Shown here in pieces: positions 1 through 7,632 of a stretch of 40,622 nucleotides of DNA; within the stretch, counting starts at the first letter, position 1; every line of letters starts with the position of its first letter. The DNA lies in assembly GCA_016860685.1 (NCBI GenBank), contig BOJX01000019.1:1-40622 (forward strand), in the 5' to 3' direction. This DNA comes from Planctomycetota bacterium (GTDB taxonomy: Bacteria; Planctomycetota; Phycisphaerae; UBA1845). Position numbers and translations under genes: made by a program. The notes beneath the pieces were generated by a model, which saw nothing but the letters and a program-made list of their open reading frames with translations, was not told where the DNA came from and made no database searches.

Positions 1-105
1 GTGGGTCTGCTCGCCGGACCGAGCGTGGACGCGGCTCCGCGACTTCTGCTGGCATGCTTCCTCCAGCTCGTGTGCCTGACGATCCTGCTCGGCGACCGCG
101 CCTGA
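1..105 (+). CDS. C-terminal fragment of an unknown gene (cut by window edge)
   Basis: Frame 1 is open from the first base to a TGA at 103-105, giving the last 34 residues of a protein whose start lies outside the window. The fragment is hydrophobic, with a run of Leu, Ala, Cys and Val at about residues 16-31 that could be a final membrane helix, and it ends in a short GDRA tail. Nothing identifies the family. The fragment is too short to exclude a chance open frame. Confidence 0.35.
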   Translation: MGLLAGPSVDAAPRLLLACFLQLVCLTILLGDRA

Positions 106-200
106 ATCACCTCGGGTTCGTTGAGTTCGTCAGCGCAGGAGGGGTTCTTCGCCAGCGCTCCCGCCTCACCGTGTCCGCCGTCGGTGCCGCTGCCCCGTAC

Positions 201-229
201 ATTCCCCCAGGGAAAAGACCTGATACAAT
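201..229 (+). promoter_or_regulatory. possible extended -10 promoter for the secreted two-repeat protein
   Basis: TG-A-TACAAT at 221-229 is an extended -10 element one base from the sigma-70 consensus hexamer. The -35 position (201-206, ATTCCC) is poor, as is usual with extended -10 promoters. The predicted transcript start near 236 would leave a leader of about 60 nt before the ATG at 296. This is prediction only. Confidence 0.35.
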
Positions 230-295
230 CCCCGGGCAGTCAGGGGGACTTTGTATTCGCCGTGCCTCAGGTTCACAGAAGAAAGGTGTGATCGT

Positions 296-1327
296 ATGCC
301 GTCCCGCAGCGCCAAGACCGTCCTGGTGAGCTTGATGTTCGTCTGTTCCGGCGTCCGCGTTGTATCCGGCCAGCCCGCCCACGATGAATGCCGCGACGCG
401 ATCGGGATCCAGTCCGATGTGCCGTGGTCGGGCACCACGGCGGGAGCGACGGGGGTGGATCTGACGACCTGCGGGCGCGGCGACACGGCGGATGTCTGGC
501 ACACCTGGCGACCGGATTGCAGCGGCCCGGCGACAATCACGTTGTGCGGAAGCACATTCGACACGGTGCTGGCCGTGTACGACGCTTGCGACGGCGTGCA
601 GCTCGCCTGTGTGAACGACTCTCCTCAGCATTGCACGCAGGAGGACCGCTCGGTGCTGGTCAATTTCCCCGTCGTTCGCCGGACGCGGTACTGGATCCGC
701 GTGTCCGGTGCGACCGGACAGACGGGAGAGTACACCCTGCTGGCGACCTGCTTCGAGGGCGGATACGGCGCGTGCTGCCTGCCGGGTGGCGCGTGCGTGG
801 CGACCAGCGCCGATGACTGCGCCGCGCGCGGCGGGGAGTTCATTCCGGACGAGAGCTGCAACGGGTTGGACTGCTCGTCGCCGCGACCGCCGAACGACCT
901 GTGCGCGGACGCGACGGAAGTCTTCACCGGCCAGCCGGTTGCCGCGAGCAACGTGAACGCGACCGGTCGCGGGCTGGCGGCGTGCGGGGACGACCAGCGG
1001 GATATCTGGTTCCGGTGGCGGTCGGAATGCACGTCGTTCGCGGACGTCAGTCTTTGCGGAAGCGACTTCGACACGGTGCTTACCGTCTATGACGGGTGCG
1101 GCGGAGCGGAGCTGGGGTGCAACGACGACGACCCGCAATGCCAACAAGAGACGTCATCGCGTCTGCGCCGGATTCGGGTTCAGCGCGGCGGCGAGTATGT
1201 CTTCCGCGTGGCGGGCTACAAGGGGGATACGGGGCAGATCGTCCTGAACGTGCGCTGTGCCCGAGAGCCTCAGTCCGGCCGGCGCGGTTCGACGCTTGAT
1301 CCTGAATCCGCACGGCGCTGGCCCTGA
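296..1327 (+). CDS. secreted protein with two homologous ~120-aa beta domains
   Basis: Encodes 343 residues of unknown function. The ATG at 296 is preferred over an in-frame ATG at 251 because it follows AAAGGTG at normal spacing and begins a signal peptide (MPSRSAKT, then a hydrophobic core ending near VVSG). The mature part holds two similar domains, about residues 25-150 and 200-325. Each contains a D-x-W-x-x-W-R segment, a C-G-S-x-F-D-T-V-L-x-V-Y-D stretch and a final Y-x-x-x-x-x-C. A Cys-rich linker of about 40 residues (GACCLPGGACV...) between them is a motif I know from planctomycete exported proteins. The even Cys content suggests disulfides. The gene ends 23 bases before the convergent yidD stop. 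Role unknown, plausibly a cell-surface or matrix protein. Confidence 0.75.
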   Translation: MPSRSAKTVLVSLMFVCSGVRVVSGQPAHDECRDAIGIQSDVPWSGTTAGATGVDLTTCGRGDTADVWHTWRPDCSGPATITLCGSTFDTVLAVYDACDGVQLACVNDSPQHCTQEDRSVLVNFPVVRRTRYWIRVSGATGQTGEYTLLATCFEGGYGACCLPGGACVATSADDCAARGGEFIPDESCNGLDCSSPRPPNDLCADATEVFTGQPVAASNVNATGRGLAACGDDQRDIWFRWRSECTSFADVSLCGSDFDTVLTVYDGCGGAELGCNDDDPQCQQETSSRLRRIRVQRGGEYVFRVAGYKGDTGQIVLNVRCAREPQSGRRGSTLDPESARRWP

Positions 1328-1350
1328 TCATCGCCGGGCGTGGGAGCGAG

Positions 1351-1683
1351 TCAGTCCCGGCTCCGCTCCGCCGCATCAGGCACCGGATCATAACCGCCCG
1401 GTCGGAAGGGGACACAGCGCGCAAGACGTCGCACAGCCAACCAACCACCGCGCATCGGACCGTAACGGCGCACCGCTTCGATCGCGTACTCGCTGCACGT
1501 CGGACAGTACTTGCACGATCCGGCTAGAAACGGGCGCAAGAGAAGCTGGTACGCGCGGATCAACACGATCACGGGAAGTGCGGCGTCGATCAGCGTCACG
1601 GCGGAGCGGCGGCGCCCTCCGGCGTTCAGCGCCGGCGGCGGCAGATCGGAAGTGTTGCCCGCGGGACTTTCCCGTGAAGTCAA
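1351..1683 (-). CDS. yidD: YidD membrane protein insertion efficiency factor
   Basis: Small YidD-family protein, a membrane-associated accessory factor thought to help YidC insert inner-membrane proteins. Diagnostic features are an amphipathic hydrophobic segment (VIVLIRAYQLLLRPFL), the CKYCPTCSEYA core with three Cys, a conserved region with RRYG and GGW, and the C-terminal PGGYDPVP. The longest reading starts with TTG at 1683, overlapping the stop of the upstream lipoprotein gene as TTGA, and gives 110 residues. A GTG at 1599 would give about 82 residues, closer to the usual family size, and lacks the Pro/Gly/Arg-rich extension. The true start is therefore open. The usual rnpA-yidC neighbours are absent; here it is coupled to an esterase-like lipoprotein gene. 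Confidence 0.88.
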   Translation of the reverse strand: MTSRESPAGNTSDLPPPALNAGGRRRSAVTLIDAALPVIVLIRAYQLLLRPFLAGSCKYCPTCSEYAIEAVRRYGPMRGGWLAVRRLARCVPFRPGGYDPVPDAAERSRD

Positions 1684-3038
1684 TGCCGGCCTCCTTCCTT
1701 CCGCTCATCGAGACGTTCGAGCACCGTCAGCGGTCGGACTGCTTCGTGCCGACGTCCGGCCGCATCGACGACAATCAAGCGCAGCACGTATTCGCCCGGG
1801 ACATTAAGCGTGAGGCTTCCGGAGACCTGCTGCGAAATCTCCCGGTCGGCGAGCATCCAGCGGTAGGCGCAACCCTGGCGGAACGCCTGCGGCACGAACG
1901 CGCGGAAGGTCGCCTTCAGGGGCGCGACGGCGATGGCCGGGGTTACGCTGATGCTGACGACCTCCCGCTCGGTCCGCGGTTCCGCCGGCGCAGGCGCCGG
2001 CTCGGGCGCTGGGGCGTTCTGCGTCCGGACGGAGACGGCGCCCGGCGTCTTGCGCGTTCGAGCATCCGAAGACTCCCGTGTCGCGCCCGGAGCGGACGAA
2101 GCCGGGGGCACACCGGTGAGCCGAGGGGCTACGTGTCCTGATGAGGGAGGTTGGGCGGCTGCGGACTGACTGATCCGGTCCGATCCGTTGATGGGCAGCC
2201 CCCCTGCCGCCGACGATCGCACCTTGCCGTCCAGATCGTTCACCGTCAGCGGATCGACCACCTGGAGGAACGCCAGCTCCCACGGCGGAGACTTCGCCGC
2301 CGCTCCGCAGGTTCGGGCGAAAAACGCCGCCGCCGGACCGGGCGTCCGCTCATGTCCCCGACCAACAAAACGCGCGAGCGTCACGTCAAAACCGCGCCGC
2401 GCGTACCACTGCGCGGCCTGTTGTGACTCGAAGCGGTTGCGCCGAAAGTCGTTCTCGGTGTAAAAGATCGCGATCGGTTTGTGCGCGTAGGCCGGAACCG
2501 AGGCGTCGATCAGCAGGTCGGAATTGAAATTGCTCTGCTTGACCGCCAGGCAGGAGAAGCGGTCCGGATGACGGTTGAACATGTAATGCGCGACGTACCC
2601 GCCGTAGGACCAGCTCGTCACGAGCACCGCCCCCGGGTCGACGTTGGTCGTCCGGAAAACCTCGTCCATCACGGCCAGGGTCGCCTGCTCGTCCGACTGA
2701 AGACTTCCTGAGACGCTCGACAGCGGCAGCTCGTGTCCGAAGGAGGACACACTCAGGCTCGGCGCGAGCACGACGTACCCGTAGCGGTCCGCCTCGTCCT
2801 GCCACTCCCGGATCTGCGCCGCGGCGGTGTCGAAGGGCTTCATGCCGTGAAACGTGACCACCAGTGGATGAGGCGGACCGCCGGCGCGGTATCCGTGCGG
2901 CAGATAAAGGCGGTAGGCCGCGCCGATGCTCTCTTCGCGCAACGTCAGCGTGCGCCCGTCGCCCGCGGGTTGTCCCACGGTGCAGCCGATCCCCAGCGCC
3001 GGAAGGACCGCCAGCGTCATCCATCGCAGTCGCGTCAT
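1680..3038 (-). CDS. alpha/beta-hydrolase lipoprotein with C-terminal PKD-like domain
   Basis: 452 residues. The ATG at 3038 opens a signal sequence ending ALGIGC (Cys19), a plausible but weak lipobox. Residues about 30-265 resemble polyhydroxybutyrate-depolymerase or feruloyl-esterase type hydrolases. There is an oxyanion-region VTFHG, a nucleophile elbow SWSYGG (Ser144, first Gly of GxSxG replaced by Ser), an acidic loop TENDF and a late His in GRGHER, which together can form a Ser-Asp-His triad. A Pro/Ala-rich linker follows, and the last ~90 residues look like a PKD/Ig-like beta domain. Substrate unknown; an extracytoplasmic esterase is likely. The gene is upstream of yidD with overlapping stop and start. 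An open frame continues far upstream of 3038 but has no coding character. Confidence 0.75.
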   Translation of the reverse strand: MTRLRWMTLAVLPALGIGCTVGQPAGDGRTLTLREESIGAAYRLYLPHGYRAGGPPHPLVVTFHGMKPFDTAAAQIREWQDEADRYGYVVLAPSLSVSSFGHELPLSSVSGSLQSDEQATLAVMDEVFRTTNVDPGAVLVTSWSYGGYVAHYMFNRHPDRFSCLAVKQSNFNSDLLIDASVPAYAHKPIAIFYTENDFRRNRFESQQAAQWYARRGFDVTLARFVGRGHERTPGPAAAFFARTCGAAAKSPPWELAFLQVVDPLTVNDLDGKVRSSAAGGLPINGSDRISQSAAAQPPSSGHVAPRLTGVPPASSAPGATRESSDARTRKTPGAVSVRTQNAPAPEPAPAPAEPRTEREVVSISVTPAIAVAPLKATFRAFVPQAFRQGCAYRWMLADREISQQVSGSLTLNVPGEYVLRLIVVDAAGRRHEAVRPLTVLERLDERKEGGRH

Positions 3039-3225
3039 GTGTTCCACCGCCACCCGCCGCAAATACTCATCCCCCCGGACGCTCGCTCCCGGCGCCGGCG
3101 CAGATCGCCAGCCCCCTCCGAATTCGACCGCTCCGCCCGCGCATGAACTACCCGATCCTAGGCCATGATGTCTTTTTCGACTACCCCGCCGCTCGCGCCC
3201 CGGCGGTCCAGCCTCCCGACGTACG

Positions 3226-3254
3226 TTGCGGTTCCCGCGGGGCGTCTCTAGCAT
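3226..3254 (+). promoter_or_regulatory. possible sigma-70 promoter for the phosphohexomutase gene
   Basis: TTGCGG at 3226-3231 and TAGCAT at 3249-3254 are separated by 17 bases. Transcription from about 3261 would give a ~190-nt leader. That leader contains a 7-bp hairpin (CGCCTCC / GGAGGCG, 3410-3426) shortly before the ATG at 3453. Neither hexamer is perfect. Confidence 0.3.
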
Positions 3255-3452
3255 GATCGTTTGATGCAGCAGCGGGTCAGCCAGTATACACGATTCTGTC
3301 CGAATGAGCCGAAGATCATGATCTCGGACGCGGTCTGCCTCGGTCGGCGACGTTCGCACTATCCTTACTGTCCGGGCTGCCAGTTTAACGATGATGAGAA
3401 GAAGGCAGCCGCCTCCGTCGGAGGCGCTGCAAGGGTGCAAGAGACGACGCGA

Positions 3453-4826
3453 ATGCTCGACGCGATTTTCAAAGCCTACGACGTGCGCGGAACCGTTCCG
3501 AACCAGCTCAACGAGGATCTCGCGTACAAGATCGGACAGGGAACCGCGATGTTCCTTCAGTCCCAGCTTCGCGGCGTCGAACGCGGCGACCCGGATGCGG
3601 CGCGTCTCATCCTCGGGCGGGACATGCGCAAGAGCGGTCCGGCGCTGTGCGCGGCTTTCAGCGAAGGCGCGCGGGCGGCGGGATCGGCGGTGGTGGACAT
3701 CGGCATGATCGACACGCCGCAGGTCTACTTCGCCGTCAATCATCTGCGCTGCGCCGGCGGCGTGCAGACGACCGCCAGCCACAATCCCGGTCACTACAAC
3801 GGATTCAAGATATCCGGGCGCGGCGGCGCGCCCGTCGGGTCGGACACCGGCCTCGCCGACATCAAACGCCTTGCGCAGACGGTCGTCCGCCGGGACGAAG
3901 CGAAGGCGCCTGTCACCGAGATCGACCTGACCGCACCGTATAAGGCGTTCGTCCGCGGCTTCCTTCATCCCCTGCGCCCGATGCGCGTCGTCGTGGACGC
4001 CTCAAACGGGATGGCCGGAAAGTGGGCGCCGATCCTTTTCGGTGACATCGACGCTCTCGACGTGACCTGGCTGAACCTCGAGCACAACGGCGAATTCGTG
4101 CATGAGCCGAACCCGCTCGTCGAGGCGAATCTCCGCCAGTTGCGCGACGAGGTTCGCCGGATCGGCGCGGACTTCGGCGTCTGCTTCGACGGCGACGCAG
4201 ACCGCCTCATTCTCGTGGATGAGCACGCCGCGCCCGTGCGCTGCGATCTGCTCACCGCGCTGCTGGCGCGGGAGTTTCTCCGCACGTCCCCGGGGGCGAC
4301 CGTGGTGTACGATCTGCGGTCGAGCCGGGTCGTCGCCGAGGAGATCCGCTCCGCCGGCGGGCGTCCGCGCCGCGAGCGCGTCGGGCATGCCTTCATGAAA
4401 AAAGCGTTGTCCGAAACGAAGGGCGTTTTCGGCGGCGAACTGTCCGGACACTTCTACTTCCGCGACAACTGGTTCTGCGACTCCGGAATGCTCGCCTTCG
4501 CGCACGTCCTCAATGTCCTGACGCGCGAGGACAAGCCGCTCGGAGAACTGCTCGCCCCGCTGAAGCGCTACGCCTCCAGCGGCGAACGCAACTTCGAAAA
4601 CGAGGACAAGGACGGCGCGATCCAGCGCCTCGCCGAACGCTTCAAGGACGCCCGCGTGGACTTCGTGGACGGGATCACCGTCCAGTACGAAACCTGGTGG
4701 TTCAACGTGCGGAAATCCAACACCGAACCGCTGCTGCGCCTCAACCTCGAGGCCGCGACCCCGGAGCTTCTTGCGGAAAAACTGAACCTGATTGCGAAAG
4801 ATCTCGGCAAACCGGTAGAACACTGA
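3453..4826 (+). CDS. manB: phosphomannomutase/phosphoglucomutase
   Basis: 457 residues, the usual length for alpha-D-phosphohexomutases, which interconvert hexose 6- and 1-phosphates for nucleotide-sugar, exopolysaccharide or lipopolysaccharide synthesis. All four active-site loops are visible: the phosphoserine loop TTASHNPGHYNG (Ser109), the Mg-binding loop DGDADR (246-251), the sugar-binding loop GGELSGHFYF, and the phosphate-binding loop RKSNTEPLLR near the C-terminus. The ATG at 3453 starts directly at the conserved MLDAIFKAYDVRG. The frame is open back to 3261, but those residues do not fit the family and an upstream ATG would add a non-homologous extension. Whether mannose or glucose phosphate is the main substrate cannot be read from the sequence. 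Confidence 0.93.
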   Translation: MLDAIFKAYDVRGTVPNQLNEDLAYKIGQGTAMFLQSQLRGVERGDPDAARLILGRDMRKSGPALCAAFSEGARAAGSAVVDIGMIDTPQVYFAVNHLRCAGGVQTTASHNPGHYNGFKISGRGGAPVGSDTGLADIKRLAQTVVRRDEAKAPVTEIDLTAPYKAFVRGFLHPLRPMRVVVDASNGMAGKWAPILFGDIDALDVTWLNLEHNGEFVHEPNPLVEANLRQLRDEVRRIGADFGVCFDGDADRLILVDEHAAPVRCDLLTALLAREFLRTSPGATVVYDLRSSRVVAEEIRSAGGRPRRERVGHAFMKKALSETKGVFGGELSGHFYFRDNWFCDSGMLAFAHVLNVLTREDKPLGELLAPLKRYASSGERNFENEDKDGAIQRLAERFKDARVDFVDGITVQYETWWFNVRKSNTEPLLRLNLEAATPELLAEKLNLIAKDLGKPVEH

Positions 4827-4849
4827 CCCGACGCACGGTCACGATCGAT

Positions 4850-4868
4850 TCAAGGTCGCCGTCCTTGA
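4850..4868. terminator. weak hairpin between convergent genes
   Basis: TCAAGG and CCTTGA form a 6-bp stem with a 7-base loop in the gap between the phosphohexomutase stop (4826) and the protease stop (4955). There is no clean T-run after it, so a terminator role is only suggested by position. Confidence 0.25.
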
Positions 4869-4954
4869 CTCTTGATTCTCACATCATGAATCCAACCGCC
4901 GCACCCTCACCGTCGCGGCTCGGATAAATCGTGATCTCCTCACAATGCGCGGCG

Positions 4955-7234
4955 TCAGTCATGCACCGCCGGGTTCTTCGTCGCCGCGGTCGCCAGCGTC
5001 GGGAAGTCCTGACCCAGCAGCGTCACGCGCAGGATCAGCAGCGCGGTGTCCAGTTGCGGATCGACCTCGGGGCGATCGTTCTTGTCCGGCTGCTCCAGCG
5101 GCGGAAGCTTCGGCTTGTCATCCTCGGTCGTTCCCTCAGTCGCTTTCTTGTCCGCGTCATCGGCGGATTCGGCGCCGGATTTCTCATCTGCGTCGCCCTC
5201 ACCCGCAACCTCGTCGCCTTCTTCACCGGCGTCGGCGGCAGGCTCGGTCAGAGGATCCTCCTCTTCTTTCGCCACGCCGATGACGTCGGCCTTGCGCCGC
5301 ATCTGATAGACCTTGAACATCTCCTTCCGCACGAGCGGAACACTGATGTTCGGCTCGACGCCCCAAGTCTTCGCTCCGGGCGCGCGGTGCAGGGACGCGC
5401 CGCTGGGCAGGTAATAATGCGCCGTGGTGACCTTCAGCGCCGCAGGCGGAACCCGGCTTACCGGGATCAGGTTCTGCACGCTGAACTTGCCGTAAGTGCG
5501 CTCGCCGATAACCAGCGCGGCCTTGTTGTCCCTCAACGCTCCAGAGACGATCTCCGACGCGCTGGCGCTGTTTTCATCCACCAGCACGGTCAGCGGCAGA
5601 TCGCGGAAGGCGCCCGGCGCCTTCACCGTAAACACCTTGTTGTCCTTCGGAATCCGCCCGTTGATGCTGTGAACCTTCTGTCCGGATTCCAGAAAAAGCG
5701 CCGACATGTTCTCGGCCTGGTCGAGCAGACCGCCGGGGTTGCCCCGCAGGTCGAGGATCAACCCGCGCATCCCCTCGGTGCGAAGCTGAGACAGGACGGC
5801 CTCCAACTCGCTGACCGTGTTCTTCGCGAACGACGTGACGCGCACGTGGGCGACGCCGTGTTCCTTGTCCAACCAGAAATTCCAGCGCTGCGGATCCGAC
5901 GCGTCGCGCTGCACGCCCTTGACGGTGTGAATCACGACCTGCTCGCGCGTCAGCGTCAGGTCGAACTCCTCCGACCCGCGGCGCATCGAAAGCGTCACTT
6001 GCGTTCCCTTCGGGCCGGTGATCGTGTCCACCACGCGGTTGATGCTGTACTCGGAAATGTCCTGTCCGTTGACTTTCAGGATAAAGTCACCGGGCTGCAC
6101 TCCGGCTCGGTACGCGGGCGTGTCCTCCAGCGGCGACACCACTTCGACCAACCCGAGCTTCGCGTTCTTGATGATCGAGATGCCGACGCCGATGAAGTCG
6201 CCCTGCGTATGCTTCGCGAACTCGTCCCAGTCCGCCGGCCAGATGTTGGACGTGAAGTCGTCCACGTTCTCCAGCGCCCCGCGCATCATCTCGCTGACGA
6301 CGAGGTTCTCTGGGAGGTCCACCGTTTTGCGCACCGCGTCCAGCGCGCGGGCGAAATACTCCGCCGCGCCGCGGGGATCCAGCTTCGCGGACTGCGTCAC
6401 CTGACGCAGTCGCTCCCGCAGACGATCCTGACATTCACGCCGCTTCGCCTCGTCGCCCAGACCGGCGAAGCGCTCCTGCGCGGATTTCGACTCCGTCAGC
6501 AACAGCAACTGCTCCAGCGCCGCCTGCGTCAACTGCCGGAAATCCAGATTCTCATCAACGTAATACTCCCCGAGCTTCTCCAGCGTGTGCGCCGCCATGT
6601 CGAGGCGGATGTCGCGCAGCGGCTCATCCCACTTGTTGTCCTTCTCGAAGATGCGCTCCAGGCGCAGGTGATTCAGGCAGACGCGCTCGCGCTTCTGATA
6701 CTCGGCGTGGTTCTCAAAGAGCATCCCGAGGTAGTAGTAGATCTCCCACGCCTTCTCCCACTCGGATTCGCCCTCCAGCCGCTGCGCTTCGGCCAGCGAG
6801 TCCTTCACGAGGCTTTCCAGCCAGGGCTCTTTCAGAAACAACGCCCCATCCGACGCGTTGTCCTGCGCCCGGACCGCCTTCTCCAGGGCCAGGGCGTATT
6901 CCTTCCGCTCGATGCGCTCCTTCGCGTAGCGCACGTACATCTCGAAGTCCTGGCGATCCAGCTCCTTCCGCTGCGCCTGGACTTTCTCGTATTCCTCAAG
7001 CCAGCCGCGCACCTTCTGCGTCAGGTCGGTCGGCGGGAGCGTCTGCGCGTTCGCCGCCGCCTTCGAGAGATCGCCCTGCTGCACCAGCTCGATTGTGCGC
7101 TTCCACAGCTCGTCGTCCTTCGCCGTCGACGCCGACGCCAGTTGCTGCCCGCGGACCGGTGCGATCATCATCGTCACCGCAAGAAACCACCCCGTCCCCA
7201 GACCCATCGCCCAGCGGTTGCGCGTCTGATTCAT
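4955..7234 (-). CDS. S41 family C-terminal processing protease (Ctp/Tsp type)
   Basis: 759 residues. The ATG at 7234 follows GAAGGCGG and opens a signal peptide (hydrophobic core GWFLAVTMMIA, end near VRG); an earlier in-frame start at 7285 is less likely. Residues about 35-330 are a helical, charged region. A PDZ domain follows (GVGISI ... PAYRAGVQPGDFILKVNG), then the S41 catalytic domain with LDLRGNPGG, the nucleophile in NSASASEI (Ser558) and the general base in RTYGKFSVQ (Lys583), 25 residues apart as in characterised Ctp enzymes. The tail holds a very acidic low-complexity stretch of about 60 residues, which may be a flexible linker. It is an exported serine protease that trims or degrades proteins from their C-termini. 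Divergent from uvrA. Confidence 0.93.
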   Translation of the reverse strand: MNQTRNRWAMGLGTGWFLAVTMMIAPVRGQQLASASTAKDDELWKRTIELVQQGDLSKAAANAQTLPPTDLTQKVRGWLEEYEKVQAQRKELDRQDFEMYVRYAKERIERKEYALALEKAVRAQDNASDGALFLKEPWLESLVKDSLAEAQRLEGESEWEKAWEIYYYLGMLFENHAEYQKRERVCLNHLRLERIFEKDNKWDEPLRDIRLDMAAHTLEKLGEYYVDENLDFRQLTQAALEQLLLLTESKSAQERFAGLGDEAKRRECQDRLRERLRQVTQSAKLDPRGAAEYFARALDAVRKTVDLPENLVVSEMMRGALENVDDFTSNIWPADWDEFAKHTQGDFIGVGISIIKNAKLGLVEVVSPLEDTPAYRAGVQPGDFILKVNGQDISEYSINRVVDTITGPKGTQVTLSMRRGSEEFDLTLTREQVVIHTVKGVQRDASDPQRWNFWLDKEHGVAHVRVTSFAKNTVSELEAVLSQLRTEGMRGLILDLRGNPGGLLDQAENMSALFLESGQKVHSINGRIPKDNKVFTVKAPGAFRDLPLTVLVDENSASASEIVSGALRDNKAALVIGERTYGKFSVQNLIPVSRVPPAALKVTTAHYYLPSGASLHRAPGAKTWGVEPNISVPLVRKEMFKVYQMRRKADVIGVAKEEEDPLTEPAADAGEEGDEVAGEGDADEKSGAESADDADKKATEGTTEDDKPKLPPLEQPDKNDRPEVDPQLDTALLILRVTLLGQDFPTLATAATKNPAVHD

Positions 7235-7403
7235 GTTTCCGCCTTCTTCCGTGGTTCGTGCAGGCCCGATCCGGCGGACCGACACCCGCGATGCCTCTTG
7301 CCGCCACCTTCCGAACGTTCCCGGCCGGCGAGCGTCGCCTCGGCTTCAATATCGTCGGCCCCTCTTAGTCATCCCTTGACGGCGCCGACGGAGATTCTTT
7401 CAA

Positions 7404-7433
7404 AGTATATTGTTCCTGCGCAGCCGGGTCCAA
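7404..7433 (-). promoter_or_regulatory. predicted sigma-70 promoter for the S41 protease
   Basis: On the minus strand, TTGGAC (7433-7428) and TATACT (7409-7404) are separated by 18 bases. Transcription would start near 7397, leaving a leader of about 160 nt. This lies in the 398-base divergent region 7235-7632 shared with uvrA. I see no comparably good promoter facing uvrA and no other gene in that region. Confidence 0.4.
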
Positions 7434-7632
7434 TATCCTGTTACCCCGGCAACGCGCGCCGGCTGCAACACCGCGCGTCACGGACCCCCTTGACGTTTTC
7501 GGACAAACGCCGCGCCCCGCGACGATCGCCCTCGCCTCCCCCTTCAACCCCGGACTCAATGCGCGTATTCTCGTCGGGTGATATGACACCGGGCGTTCGC
7601 CGTATCCTTTTCAATCCCAGCGGACCGTGGTG

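Noticed and set aside
3039-3968. N-terminal extension of the esterase lipoprotein into the phosphohexomutase gene
   Set aside because: The extension is antisense to a conserved enzyme and would bury the lipoprotein signal sequence.
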